NCBI GenBank assembly: GCA_015501055.1
Contig: JADNYV010000047.1
Span: 1 to 64,000 of the forward strand
From: Mucidula mucida
Lineage: Eukaryota > Basidiomycota > Agaricomycetes > Agaricales > Physalacriaceae
DNA: 64,000 bases
Reading direction: 5' to 3'
Shown here: positions 45,481-56,085 of the stretch, piece by piece
Position numbering within the stretch: position 1 is the first letter of the stretch
Layout: every line of letters begins with the position of its first letter
Made by a program: the position numbers and the translations under genes
Notes under the pieces: model-generated
What the model saw: only the letters and a program-made list of their open reading frames with translations
The model's database searches: none
Told to the model about the DNA's origin: nothing

Positions 45481-46162
45481 CCACGTATGCTTGGTTTGTC
45501 CGGAGGGACGATCGCGGATGCCATCGATATACAGGTTTAGGGCAACGTTCAAGGAGAACACATCGAGATTTCTGACGCATACAATCACGAAGGACATGAA
45601 GGAGGATCTGAGGTGGTGGTTGAAGAAACTGGATGAAGAATTCGTCGGGATGCAATGTGTTACGCCGGGACCAATAGACGAATCGGTCACCCTAATGGTG
45701 GACGCCTCGACGTCGTGGGGAATGGGACTAGTGCTAAACGGTAAATGGTTAGCATGGAAGTTCAAAGAGGGTTGGTTATCCGAGGGGAGGAACATTGGCT
45801 GGGGGGAGATGGTGATAGTAGAGATGGCAGTGCGAACGCTGAAGGCAGCGGGATACACGCACTCACACATCAGGCTTCGATCCGACAATCAAGGCGTTAT
45901 AGGAGCATTGAAGGCGGGCTATTCGAGAGGCAAGCAGCAAAATGCAATTCTTCGACGCATCGTGAGCCTAATGCAGGATCACGATATCTGGCTCACATTG
46001 GAGTATGTGAATACAAAGGAGAATACAGCCGATGCACCGTCGCGAGGACAAGTTGGATTGAAGAAGGACCTTCTGCCTTATGCGCCAAGGATCCCGAACC
46101 ACCTGAAGCCGTATGTACACACAGCGGTAGAGTACCATGATGTTCGATTGCAGAAGAATTAG
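45179..46162 (+). CDS. RT thumb/connection and RNase H, retroelement
   Basis: A 327-codon open run. The first part (TSFRYIGFLWDLVGKTVQLP, KITRKEADAIAGTLNHVCLV) is the RT C-terminal region of DIRS-order elements. The RNase H part has TLMVDASTSWGMGLVLNGKW (first Asp), WGEMVIVEMAVRTL (Glu), IRLRSDNQGVIGALKAGYSR (Asp) and YVNTKENTADAPSRGQVG (last Asp), so the four acidic residues are present. It would act fused behind the RT. Confidence 0.75.
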   Translation: MTSYSSDTQRVETKDGKYIYSYDATRIWNIASRLGWPWAPAKFVPFATSFRYIGFLWDLVGKTVQLPEEKKEKYKGKIAKILEGSGKITRKEADAIAGTLNHVCLVCPEGRSRMPSIYRFRATFKENTSRFLTHTITKDMKEDLRWWLKKLDEEFVGMQCVTPGPIDESVTLMVDASTSWGMGLVLNGKWLAWKFKEGWLSEGRNIGWGEMVIVEMAVRTLKAAGYTHSHIRLRSDNQGVIGALKAGYSRGKQQNAILRRIVSLMQDHDIWLTLEYVNTKENTADAPSRGQVGLKKDLLPYAPRIPNHLKPYVHTAVEYHDVRLQKN

Positions 46163-46313
46163 CACTAGAGTTTAGAGATCGACATGAGGTTAGGGTTACC
46201 AAACATGGGTAGATACCACCACATACGAGCTACGACCAACACAAATGACGCAAATCAACGCGACAAGAACAACCTAGCGAGCAAGAGCACAGAGCAGAGA
46301 GGGTCACGTAAAG

Positions 46314-47408
46314 GTGCGCGGCAGCAGAGAACAGGAGGACGCGTCTAACAGACTATTAGGAAGGAGGCAAGCTGGAGCGAGAATATACAAGGCGAGGACG
46401 ATAGAGATAGAGGAGCAGGTATGCCAGGATTACGCACAGTGGATCCCATACGTACCAGAAGCGACAAAGACGGCACTTGGAAAGGCCTGGGCGTTGGGGT
46501 CGGCTAAAGGACATCGGGTAGGGCTACGGGACTACTTGGTCTGGGCGGAAGAGGCCGGGATACCCAGAGCGGAACGATTCCCTGCCTCGACAACGAATCT
46601 GGAAGACTACGCTGCGTCCAGGTTAGGCGAGAAAGGAAGTGGAGGGATACGAGGGAAGATCTACGGAATCCGCGCCTTCCACATTCGGAACAGATTACCT
46701 TGGCAGACGTCCATATACCTCAAGTACGTGCTGGAAGGAGTAAAGAGGAGTGCGCCAAAGGACGGCAAGAGGCCAAAGAGAAGGCCGGTGACAAGGCAGA
46801 GGTTGGAGATGTTGGCGGAAGACCTGAATATGGACGACCCCAAGGACGTGGCGGTCTTTGCGATCGCAACGATGGCATTCTTCGCACAGATGAGGATGGG
46901 CGAGATCTTGCCGAAGTGCGCGAGGATGGACATGTTCGACGGAGAAAGACATGCGACAGGGAAGGACATGGGCGAACCAGTATCACAGGCAGGCTCGCGA
47001 GTGTTATGGTTACCATGGACAAAGGTGGCGAAAGAAGAAGGTGAGGAGGTGATCATATGTGCTCAGAGGGGGACGATAGACCCAACAAGAGCATGGGAGC
47101 TGCATGAAGGGATGAACGAGATTGGGAGTGATACACCATTGGGATCATATCTGGACCTTGACGGGAAGAGGCACATCCTGACGGTTAGGAAGTTCATTGC
47201 CAGGTGCAACGAGGTATGGGAAGGGAGGGATATGCCGCGGTTGACGGGGCACTGTTTCCGAATCGGCGGGACGACATACTATCTACTGGCAGGAGTCCCA
47301 CCAGACGTGGTCAAAGCGATGGGACGTTGGTCCTCGGACGCGTTTCTGAAGTATTGGAGGAGTCTCGAATTACTAGGAATACTACATGCAGAGAACTTAG
47401 ATATGTAA
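46314..47408 (+). CDS. Tyrosine recombinase, retroelement
   Basis: A 364-codon open run, apparently intact. The N-terminal SAM-like core-binding part includes VGLRDYLVWAEEAGI and GKIYGIRAFHIRNRLPW. Catalytic residues: Arg in FFAQMRMGEILPK, the H-x-x-R in LTGHCFRIGGTTYYLLAG, Trp in VVKAMGRWSSDAF and the nucleophilic Tyr in FLKYWRSLELLG. It would integrate the circular double-stranded cDNA without target duplication, consistent with the clean insertion site. Confidence 0.85.
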   Translation: MRGSREQEDASNRLLGRRQAGARIYKARTIEIEEQVCQDYAQWIPYVPEATKTALGKAWALGSAKGHRVGLRDYLVWAEEAGIPRAERFPASTTNLEDYAASRLGEKGSGGIRGKIYGIRAFHIRNRLPWQTSIYLKYVLEGVKRSAPKDGKRPKRRPVTRQRLEMLAEDLNMDDPKDVAVFAIATMAFFAQMRMGEILPKCARMDMFDGERHATGKDMGEPVSQAGSRVLWLPWTKVAKEEGEEVIICAQRGTIDPTRAWELHEGMNEIGSDTPLGSYLDLDGKRHILTVRKFIARCNEVWEGRDMPRLTGHCFRIGGTTYYLLAGVPPDVVKAMGRWSSDAFLKYWRSLELLGILHAENLDM

Positions 47409-48019
47409 AGATCATTACTATTATATTTCGTGATGGAGCGAAGCATTCGAGAAACAGATTGAGGATACAAGGGAGTCGAGTAACAAAGAGTCAGAGGAAA
47501 ATATAGTTCCAGAAATTCGAGGCATGCAAAAAACCCCGAAACGACGGAAGTAATCCTATTATATTTCGAGAAGTAGCAAGGCAACCAGAAAACGGTTTGA
47601 GGATTCACAGAGGTTAGGTGATAAGGAGCTAGGAAAAATATGAAATCAGAATTTCAGAGTAGCAGGTGGAAGGAGGAGAAGTAGAGCTAGGGCAAAGGAG
47701 CCAGCTACGAAAGGATCAGATAGTTGAAGAATCCTGAGGAGTCATAGCTTAGCGGCTGACTACGAAATACCTGAGTTGTAGTAAGTCCTTTTAAAAGGAT
47801 CATCGGGAGGATCAGGCATAAGTTACATAAGGTGATAGAGGGAAGCGAGGGCCGCTAGTCTAGCGGTTAGCAGGCATACATGGGGCTTGATAAGGCCAAA
47901 ATTTTTATGGAATTTGGGGAGGTCATGAGTCCAACTAAGAAGAATACGACAGCTTAGGGAGTTGGGAGGTCTCGCTCGAGGGTGGATCGCGACGCGCTGT
48001 CGAAGCCCAGCTAAGAAGA
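47409..48019. other. 3' non-coding part of the retroelement
   Basis: Between the recombinase stop and B1. It contains two tRNA-like A-box stretches (near 47745 and 47852), discussed in the findings. No protein is seen. Confidence 0.5.
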
Positions 48020-48247
48020 TGGGTGATCGGATCCAACCCTCTGCTCGACACCAGGACAAACCAGATTGGTCCCCGGCATTCGGTTTCCCAAGGCGGAACG
48101 GACGCGGGACCCTTCGTGGTTTCCCCCTCACCCAACTCACAACATCTAGTGTCTGATAGATCATAGTATTCAGATAGCTGAGAAGTACAATGAGATTGTA
48201 CCCAAGAGAGAAAGGAGATCGAAGGTAGGAAGAGGACAGTCGTGAAA
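48020..48247 (+). repeat. Split direct repeat B1
   Basis: 228 bp beginning TGGGTGATCGGATCC and ending GGACAGTCGTGAAA; it abuts A2 directly and repeats as B2 at 48487-48714. Confidence 0.92.
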
Positions 48248-48415
48248 TTAGAGCGACAAGGGGGATGGCGCGGGTAGGAGGAATTGGAGCGATGTTTCAC
48301 GCCGACGCGTACGACACGTGATCCCGTGTCGATCTGCTTCCTGCCACCATCTCCGTTTCCGAGGACTCGCGAACCAAAGCTGCTGCTGGATCTCGCCGAG
48401 TCTGGATTTCTTTGC
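48248..48415 (+). repeat. Split direct repeat A2
   Basis: 168 bp identical to A1 at 40854-41021. It is followed by a 71-bp spacer (CCCACCCACC...) before B2. Confidence 0.92.
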
Positions 48416-48486
48416 CCCACCCACCCGACCGCTGAGGAGAGGGAGAGAGGATCTATTAGATGGCTGGGTGTTAGAGCAGAGGGGAG

Positions 48487-48714
48487 TGGGTGATCGGATC
48501 CAACCCTCTGCTCGACACCAGGACAAACCAGATTGGTCCCCGGCATTCGGTTTCCCAAGGCGGAACGGACGCGGGACCCTTCGTGGTTTCCCCCTCACCC
48601 AACTCACAACATCTAGTGTCTGATAGATCATAGTATTCAGATAGCTGAGAAGTACAATGAGATTGTACCCAAGAGAGAAAGGAGATCGAAGGTAGGAAGA
48701 GGACAGTCGTGAAA
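48487..48714 (+). repeat. Split direct repeat B2 (right terminus)
   Basis: Second copy of B1. Its last base abuts host CCGGCCCGG, which in the uninterrupted duplicate follows GATCA directly. Confidence 0.92.
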
Positions 48715-49192
48715 CCGGCCCGGCGGATTGTTTCTGACCATCACGGACGAAGACGGTATACGTCCAAGTTGATAGTAGATCCTGTTCCTCAACCTCTCTC
48801 ATAAATGGCATTACTTCACTATTCTGATCACATCACATCTTCGTACTGACAGAACAGGATCTTATGTTAGTTGTTCTTCTCCCCCGGCAATTGTTCCACG
48901 TCGCCTTCACCGATAGCTGAGTAATCGTCGCGTTGAGTAGGAGATGTCCAGGTCTTTACGGGTTTCGTGAGTCCCTGTGCGCTTCTTTGTCCTAATCGGA
49001 ATCTCACTTGAGCCGACCTAATTGATACAACACAGCGATGTGGTGCATGTACCTCCACACGTTCATTCAAATATCAAGATGAACGCAGGTTGAGGGACTG
49101 CGGCGCCCATGCCTGTTTCGCTATTTCTCTGGCTTCGTCGTATTGCATATAAAGACGTAGACTGCCATGGATGTCAGCAATCAAAACCCATC
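48715..49192. other. Right flank of the retroelement, segmental duplication copy 2
   Basis: Starts with CCGGCCCGGCGG and TTTCTGACCATCAC, matching 38497 onwards. On the minus strand it encodes DGQKQSAGP, homologous to DGQKQPTGP in copy 1; that fragment is what the element interrupted. A CATATAAAGA TATA-like box lies at about 49145. Confidence 0.65.
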
Positions 49193-50441
49193 ATGTCCCC
49201 CACTTTCGAGGAATACGGATACACCGTCGCCGACGTTCAGTCTCTTATGTCTGCCGGCTTACATCCGACGATTCTCCTGGCCTTCTGTCACGGAATTCAC
49301 ACCTGCATCTTCTTCATGGCATTATATTATATAAGTAGGTGCTATTCATCCTTCACGATTTCATCTTCTAAAGCAATGTTCTCTCTAGTTGAAAGCACGC
49401 AGCACAATCGGAAGCGGATTACCCTCGCCGGCATCGTGGCCTTCCTGTGGATTACCAATACCGTCACTCTGAGTTTGGAATGGGAATATGTTGACCAGCA
49501 ATTCATCACCCACGGCGCCTCACTGGAGACCGAGTTCAAATTTTACTTTGACGGCAATGTATCAGCGGAGCTTGTGATAACCATACTTCGTGTTCTTAGT
49601 GTGCTTGTCGCAGACCTGATCGTAGTGTGTACATTTGCCGGTGCTCAAGTAAACTAACACTAACAGCTTGAAATAGATTTGGCGCTGCTGGGTGTTGTAC
49701 AGGGGAAATTTAAAAGTTATCGCGGTACCTAGCCTTTGCGTGGTCATCGAGACCAGTAAGTCCCGTCTGATCCATTCACAGGCTTGTCCTTATGATATGT
49801 TGTCTTTAGTCAGTGCATGCATTGTTATTGCCCCAGCTGTTGCCGACATCACCTCTCGTAGTGTCAGCCAAACACACTGGTCGCTGGTATATTATTCAAT
49901 GACTGTGGCAACAAATAGCCTATGCACCCTCCTCATCGTGTTACGCATTATGCGAGTAAGCGGCATCGGTGCCAGCCTCAAGACCTATCGCGGCATCATT
50001 GAGATCCTCGTCGAATCGGCCGCCATGTATGCCATCGTTTACATCGCTCTCCTTATTGCATATGCATACCAGCTCTACAATGGTGCAAAAGTCTTGACCA
50101 TTGATGTGTACCCTAAGCTGGTTTCTATGAGCATCACGGCGAGTGCCTCTCCTTCCAGTCGTCACCGATACTAACTTGCACTCCAGGGTATCGCGCCCAC
50201 TCTCATCATCGCCCGTGTCATGGCTGGGAAATCGCGTCCCGACGACTCATGGACGCGCCCATCCCTCCCGCATATGCGTAGCAATGTTCTTTCTACCACG
50301 GAGTCCTTACGATTTGCCAGTGCGCCGACCACGACCACGGGACATGCGACAGCAAACATCGATTTGGAGGCGCAGGTTACAGACGAACGTGGAGGAGACG
50401 GAGACAACGCTAGCCAGAAACAGTCTGCGGTCAAAGTTTGA
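49193..50441 (+). CDS. Seven-helix membrane protein, copy 2, function unknown
   Basis: Paralogue of 39218-40459 with the same introns. Starts MSPTFEEYGYTVADVQSLMS. The block GIGASLKTYRGIIEILVESA is unchanged from copy 1, and the start of the tail (SRPDDSWTRPSLPHMRSNVL) is also nearly unchanged, while N-terminal helices and loops differ more. The tail after this diverges (ATANIDLEAQVTDERGGDGD). An upstream in-frame ATG at 49109 exists, but the start at 49193 matches copy 1. Open throughout after splicing. Confidence 0.8.
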
Positions 50442-50742
50442 GATTGACAACCTTGCTGTTTGATGAAGCGCAGGACACAATGCGGCGCTGAACAATACTT
50501 GAAGCTCTTCTCCTTTACTTATTTACAGCACCTATTTACACTCCACTTCCTAGAGTTCAATTAGTTTCCAATTACATCTGTAAGTCTGAGCCGCCAGTTT
50601 GTGCACGAAGAAAAGTTTCGCTCAAGAATCTATCGGTCATGGTAAAAACAGCCTCGAATATAGAACAACGTCCCATGGCTCTCCCTGCCCCACCTTTCGT
50701 CCACGGACTCCGCCGCATCATCCTCCCGCCACCTCCAAACCG
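50442..50742. other. Convergent 3' intergenic
   Basis: About 300 bp between two converging genes; nothing recognised. Confidence 0.4.
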
Positions 50743-51831
50743 TCAACGTTTTCCACGCATTCCCATTCGGCCTCTTATTTTTTCCACCCGCCCGTCCATG
50801 TCCAAAATCGCATTCTCCAGCATACTCGGCCCCGTAAACGTGGTGCTCCGTATCGATTCATCAGCATCACCCGGCGTGCGCGACAGCAAATCCGCAGGGA
50901 GGTACTGCGTGGTCCCGCTCGGCAGCAAAACAGTCACGGCCCGCGTTCGGGGATTGAGCGACTGGATCTGGTGTACACTCAGTCGAGGAACGTCACAGTA
51001 TAATATATAACACCTACTACGGCATCTTTTTCCACGACGACATCAAGTCCAGAGAAATACCGCTTGTACGATATCACATCTCCGACTTTGAGAACCGCAG
51101 CAGCGACCATATCGCTCAACTTGACATCAGCCGCTTGCCTGTGAGAATTTGACGAGTTTCTCATCGCAAAGGTTATAAATGACGAACCCTGCGCGCGCGG
51201 ATGCCACCGAATCATTCACCCCAGACGTTTTGGAGGTCGACGTCCGTGGAATAGGTACCAGGACCCCATTATCCTTCTCCCATACTTCATCTTTATATGG
51301 CGCAGAAAGACTGCCGTCACGAATACCGTCGAGATAGCGCTGCACCTTTCCTGCCTGCGTCTCCGTCTTCCATCCAGAAAAGATGTGGTCTTGGAATGTC
51401 CGCGCGGCGGAATTGAAATGCGAGTCTTTGAAAACAGCGAGATCCAGGACACCAGAAGAGGAGGATTGTGTAGACGAGCTGCCCTTGGGATGCGTAGAGT
51501 CGACGTATGATTTGTACTCATGAAAGGCGGTAGGTGGAAGAAGGGTGGATAAAATGGCCTGGGATTCCGGCGAGAGCATTGTCCAAACTTCTGCATTCAA
51601 TATATCCTATAAGAGATATTCAGAAACGAAATAGAATCAACAGCAAGGACGTACCGCGATGTCCATCCTGGTAAGTTGACTCTTTGGATTTTGCAGGAGA
51701 TATTGGACATTGAGTTCAGCCTCCTTTGCTTTTGGTTTTGTCTTCGCAGTCGACCCAGAAGCAACGGGCGATGAAGATACCTCTTGGGCTTTTGTAGATT
51801 GGCGCGTAGTGCGCTTTGGTCGAGAAGACAT
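50743..51831 (-). CDS. ASXH/DEUBAD-like domain protein
   Basis: Multi-exon. Starts MSSRPKRTTRQSTKAQEVSS, a basic Ser-rich region. Then KSQLTRMDIA, DILNAEVWTMLSPESQAILS and TLLPPTAF form a helical block like the Asx homology (ASXH) domain, whose deubiquitinase-adaptor (DEUBAD) form in animal ASX/ASXL proteins activates BAP1-type UCH enzymes. Further: LAVFKDSHFNSAARTFQDHI, FSGWKTETQAGKVQRYLDGI. A later exon (LKVGDVISYKRYFSGLDVVV) and the last (PRTRAVTVLLPSGTTQYLPA) look like an SH3-like or tudor-like beta barrel. Ends at TGA 50743-50745. A nuclear chromatin role is inferred from the family only. Confidence 0.65.
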
Positions 51832-52922
51832 TGTTATATGGGGTAGATGCAGGGGATCGTTTCGTGTCAGATTCAAGCAAAGCGCGTAGATGGGGGAATG
51901 CAGTATTTCTGTGCAAGTATTTAGTGACGAAAGTACGCTCTTGTGCCAACCAGAGGGTAGAGAATGAACCACTGTTGACTGTAAGAGCGGAGGAGAAGGC
52001 GTGGGAATTGGAAATTCTTTGCCGGATTGTCGCGCCGGATATTTCGACTCCGATCACTCACCTTCTGCCCAAGACCAACCATGTCCATAAGCTTGTTACT
52101 GACGCCATTATTACTGATACTGATTCAGAGGATATCCACCTACTCAGAAAATCTACTTGAACCCGTCCGTCGACCGTCCATCTCTTACATCAGGTCCTGC
52201 AGACTAGAGAGTCAGAATCAGTCAAGTCATTCTCGTCTTCGATTCTCCTCCACATATGAAAGCCTCAAACGCCTCTGGAGCTCTAGACTTCCTCCGCAAG
52301 TATACGACTCCCCAGTTCAAAAGCTGCAACGCGGACTAATATATTAAACTTATTCAAAAAGGCCGCATTTGAGACACTTCTCTTCGCGATTTTGACCAGA
52401 TACACTTGACTTCAATCCACCATTTCGACCATCCACAGGCATAGAAGCAGCCGCTAATTATCTGTTGGCCGGTCAACATCCCGATAGAACCTTCATGTTC
52501 ACCTCACCCGTAAGCACTTCGACGTTCCGCCCATCTTTAACCTCACATCCTGTCACTTTGAACGCGCCGCAATTTCCCGAGGAATCTTCGAACACCAGTC
52601 CTCTATATCTATCGATGAACTTCATGGCCGAGACCGTCGCGGCTATTAATTTGAGAACTAGGCGCTGACGAGAGACTTGACGGTCAGGCAGATGGTCCCC
52701 GCGCTCCTCGACGGATGACACGCATATGCCCTCGGACCACTCAATGTATAGGACGAGGAGCGACGGTCGAGACTGCAGAACCAACGACTTCGCTGGCCTT
52801 CGGAGGACGATACGAAGTCTTCTTTGGATTGAGAGAGGTGTATAAAGGCCAGGACGCAAGACGCTGAAATCTCATCACCTTCAAGTGTTCTCCGTGTTCT
52901 CTCACTCCATCCTCATTCGAAA
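51832..52922. other. Intergenic, possible minus-strand gene fragment
   Basis: A minus-strand open run (52859-52473) ends VEVLTGEVNMKVLSGC and has some protein-like character (VTGCEVKDGRNVEVLTGE), but no family is recognised and a plus-strand frame overlaps it. A TATAAAGG at about 52841 serves the hydrophobin that follows. Confidence 0.35.
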
Positions 52923-53483
52923 ATGTTTCCTCGTCTCTCCACCACAATCGTCTTTGTCATGGCGCTCGTGTTACTCGCTGCCGCGGTCGTGAGTGTTCCA
53001 ACGTGTGCCCCAGGCCGCTCAGCTGCTTATCGCAATTCGCAGCCCACCGCAGACACCTATGGCGGCGGCGGCGGCGGTCAAGCCTGCCAGACCGGCTCCA
53101 ATCAGTGCTGCAACAAAGTGGACACGGTAAATTCCTTGGCATCGTTGGCCTCCCATGTTTGACGAACGCTACTAGGTCCAAAACCTGGGCTCTGCCGGCG
53201 CCCTCAGCGGCATGACCGGCCTGCTGCAGCTTATCCTCAGTCTCCTTCCCGGGGCCACCAACATGTGTGTATCTTCAACCTCAAAGTGGTTCTAGTTCTC
53301 TGCTAACCGATATTCAGCGGCCTGGACTGCCTTCCCGTTCTTGGAGGCAGCTGCAACCAGCAGAACGTCTGCTGCGAGAACAACAGCTTCGTACGCCGTC
53401 TTGAATCTCGATTGTTTTCTTTCTGATCTCATACTCTGCAGAACGGTCTGGTCGCCATCGGCTGCAACAACATGGGTCTCTGA
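52923..53483 (+). CDS. Class I hydrophobin 1
   Basis: Five exons, about 117 aa. Signal peptide MFPRLSTTIVFVMALVLLAA; the first intron (GTGAGT...GCAG) follows it, joining to PTADTYGGGGGGQACQTGSN. The eight cysteines follow the hydrophobin pattern C-x(n)-CC-x(n)-C-x(n)-C-x(n)-CC-x(n)-C: QACQ, QCCN, LDCLPV, GSCNQQ, VCCE and AIGCNN. A Gly-rich stretch precedes the first Cys. The long hydrophobic loop (GMTGLLQLILSLLPG) between the CC pair and the fourth Cys fits class I. Self-assembling surface protein of hyphae or fruiting bodies. TATA box about 80 bp upstream. Confidence 0.92.
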
Positions 53484-54200
53484 ACGATATAACCTTGGGT
53501 TTCAATTCAAGTTGCTTGTGACGTCATATATCTTTTTCTTCGAATACTTAGTTTCTTTGTTGGTCTTTGTGTTATTTCAACATCAGGTTTTAATATAACA
53601 CTCTCGCCATTATATTGCGCTTGTCCCAAGATTCATCAGAGTAAGGGTATACTACACAACCGTAAAGTCGGCTCAACAAACGATTTCCCATGCAATAAAT
53701 GGACGCGACGACTTCGCAGAAACACGATGAGAATTTCACTGTCTATCCTTTCACGGAGCGCGGAGATTGATTGATGTAACATGAGACTTTCCCCCGCTTT
53801 CGCAGTAGATGTTCGAACGAGTACCGCAAGACTAAGATTGGGCGTGGCGGCGACTTCGTGCGGCAATTATCTCAAGTTAAAACAAGCCTCACGCTGATCT
53901 TTCCGAGAGCGCGCCACTGCTTGAAGTCTGAGGGATGATCAGTGGCGGCAACTCAGGAGAAAACGTATCACGTCCATCGGAGTCCTGGCACTGGAGAAAA
54001 TGGCTGACGTCTGACATCCGGATGGCGGCACATACAGGAACGGTAGATTTCATAACGAATGACGACTAAATAACAACGATAGATTCACAGTAAGGGAAAC
54101 GTAGAGTAGGTTCTACTCCAACTGCGACCGACAGTTGATAATATGACCGAAGGAATGAACATGAACGAGAAACTTATAAACCCCCATAGACCCAAGTCGC
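53484..54200. other. Intergenic between hydrophobins 1 and 2
   Basis: Convergent 3' region; nothing recognised. Confidence 0.4.
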
Positions 54201-54753
54201 TCAAACGTTCATGTTGTTGCAACCAAGAAACACTAGACCGTTCTGCAAACCAAATCATCAGCAGAGCCAACGTGGTATACAGGATAAAGACGACGTACAA
54301 ATTTGTCCTTCTCGCAGCACACGTTCTGTTGAGAACAGGTGCCTCCGACAAAGTCCATGCACTTCAAGCCACTGTTTATCGGTCAGAAAAGCCATTCACG
54401 TCAGGAGTGGGATTGGGTACATCTTTTGGTTCTTCGCGTTGAGAGATTTGAGGTCAAGCAGTTGCGCCTTGCTCAGTCTCCAAGCATATGGTTGTTCTCC
54501 AGGTTTTTGAACTAGTAGGTGAACGTGTTCGTCAGTGGAGGAATCCAGAGGCCCGAGATAACTTACTGTATCACCGTCTTGCAGCACTTATTCATGCCGG
54601 TCGTGCACTGGCCCTTTGTGTCCGTGGTGGGCTACACATCGTAATTCAGCAAAATGAGCAGGGCAAAACGTGTGGTGGAACACTTACGACGGCGGCGACA
54701 AGCGACGCGAGCGCCAAAGCAGAAACAACCATAGCGGAAAGGCGAGCGAACAT
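54201..54753 (-). CDS. Class I hydrophobin 2, divergent
   Basis: Signal peptide MFARLSAMVVSALALASLVA, then PTTDTKGQCTTGMNKCCKTV, LSKAQLLDLKSLNAKNQK, IGLKCMDFVGGTCSQQNVCC and NGLVFLGCNNMNV. All eight cysteines are present in hydrophobin order. The exon after the CC pair needs an acceptor at CTTGGAG|ACTGAG and a donor at AT|GTACCC to stay open; with the acceptor homologous to hydrophobin 1 (CTACTAG) the frame closes. So either splicing moved or this copy is decaying. The loop between the CC pair and the fourth Cys is short and charged (KSLNAKNQK), unlike the hydrophobic loops of its neighbours. Confidence 0.75.
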
Positions 54754-56085
54754 TTCTAGACAGTCGATGGAGATACTGAAGAACACTGGGAGGTGATGAG
54801 AATTCGGCGTCTCGCGTCCTGACCTTTATACCTCTCGGCATGCTCACCGACGTGGTTACCTGAGCCGATCTTGACCCATCTAGAAATTTCGCTAGTCTCT
54901 ATTCGTCCGAGGCCGCCGCCACGAATTGCGTGTCTGTCGCGTTTTTCGCCACCGCGAAGGACATGGCCGACAGGAAACTATTTACGAAGTGCCAGTCGAA
55001 CCATCGATAAAGTCGAGGGAATGAGGCGTTCGAACCTTCTGAGAGAATCAGAGGCGTTCATAATGGACAGGATGTGAGCTAAAGAGAAATGCGCCGCATA
55101 GTGAGCTCGAACGCCGCTTCTCAAACGAGCAACATGCTGTGGGGTTGACACGGCGGAGGATGAGCGTGCGTTCTAGAAGAGGGAAACGGGGATTTCATGA
55201 ACACGTCGATGAAGAGAGGGTCCGAGGGTCTAGTCGGAGTTTGAATCTTCGTGGTTGTGCCGTCGGGCCGTATTCGCCGACACTGCGCCACCATTGGGCC
55301 TGTACAGCTAAATGCGGCCATCGTTTCGCTTGCGCATAACATAAAGTAGTACGTCTCATGAACTCAGCATGTTTCGAAGAGAACAATGGTAAACTTCAGA
55401 TCTCGTCGCGCTAACTGACGCGTTACCTTGACGTTATCAACGCGTTGTGGTTGCATCACATACTGCAGGATTAAAAGTGAGCTTGAAAGGTCGCGTTAAC
55501 AGAAGGATGCAGACGCGTCGTCGCCGATTTCTCCAACCATGAAGTCGAGAAGACCTTCCAAGTTCCTTCAACTTCAACCCCTTAGCAACCCCCTCTACCT
55601 CCAGGCTTCTTCTGCCAGGATTATCTTGTATCACTCAAGGTAATCTTCGTAGTGTGCAATAGAGATAGAGTCCAGAGCTCAAACTCAAAAAGATATAGTT
55701 GGAACGATTCAGGAATCAGCACTCGATGAGCTTCGCTCACCTCCGAGTCTGTACCGGGGAGGCGAAGGATCAAAAGTAGAGTGGGTGCCTGTAAAATCAG
55801 AGTGATATGCGTGGAAAAAAGCAAGAAACCTGAAAGCAAGAACCAGGTATTGTGTATCAGGCTAGCAATGCGCCTCAAACTGGTAGAAATGACAAAACGC
55901 AACATAACGCCCATATTCAAGATACACAACAAACACAAAATGTAACTACGTACAGCCTCGTAAAGCGAGTCGGAAATATGAAAAGCAACCTCGGCAGCAG
56001 CGTGTTACATAAAATTTCCGCCTATTTTTCTGTAAAAAATTGAAAAAGGACATTCGCATACTTGGCCCCGATAACCCGACTATGT
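54754..56085. other. 1.3-kb intergenic between hydrophobins 2 and 3
   Basis: TATAAAGG-type box (reverse strand) near 54828 for hydrophobin 2. A minus-strand open run (55938-55621) is very hydrophobic (NTWFLLSGFLLFSTHITLIL), possibly a membrane-protein fragment; no family recognised. Confidence 0.4.

Larger units (their letters stand above)
40854..48714 (+). mobile_element. Ngaro-like tyrosine-recombinase retrotransposon, 7861 bp
   Basis: The termini are split direct repeats in the order A1 (40854-41021), internal region, B1 (48020-48247), A2 (48248-48415), B2 (48487-48714). A1 and A2 are identical over 168 bp; B1 and B2 match over 228 bp with no difference seen. The internal region encodes, left to right, a charged gag-like region, a zinc-knuckle region, reverse transcriptase, RNase H and a tyrosine recombinase. 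This arrangement is the hallmark of Ngaro/PAT-type DIRS-order elements. There is no target-site duplication. The uninterrupted site in the duplicated segment (38496/38497) defines both ends to the base. Confidence 0.9.

Noticed and set aside
48248..48811. 187-codon minus-strand open frame
   Set aside because: It runs across repeats A2 and B1/B2 junctions; only its first part (DGQKQSAGP) is homologous to host sequence, so the frame is an accident of the insertion.
53001..53240. Alternative plus-strand frames over hydrophobin 1
   Set aside because: They conflict with the eight-cysteine reading frame and conserved splice sites.
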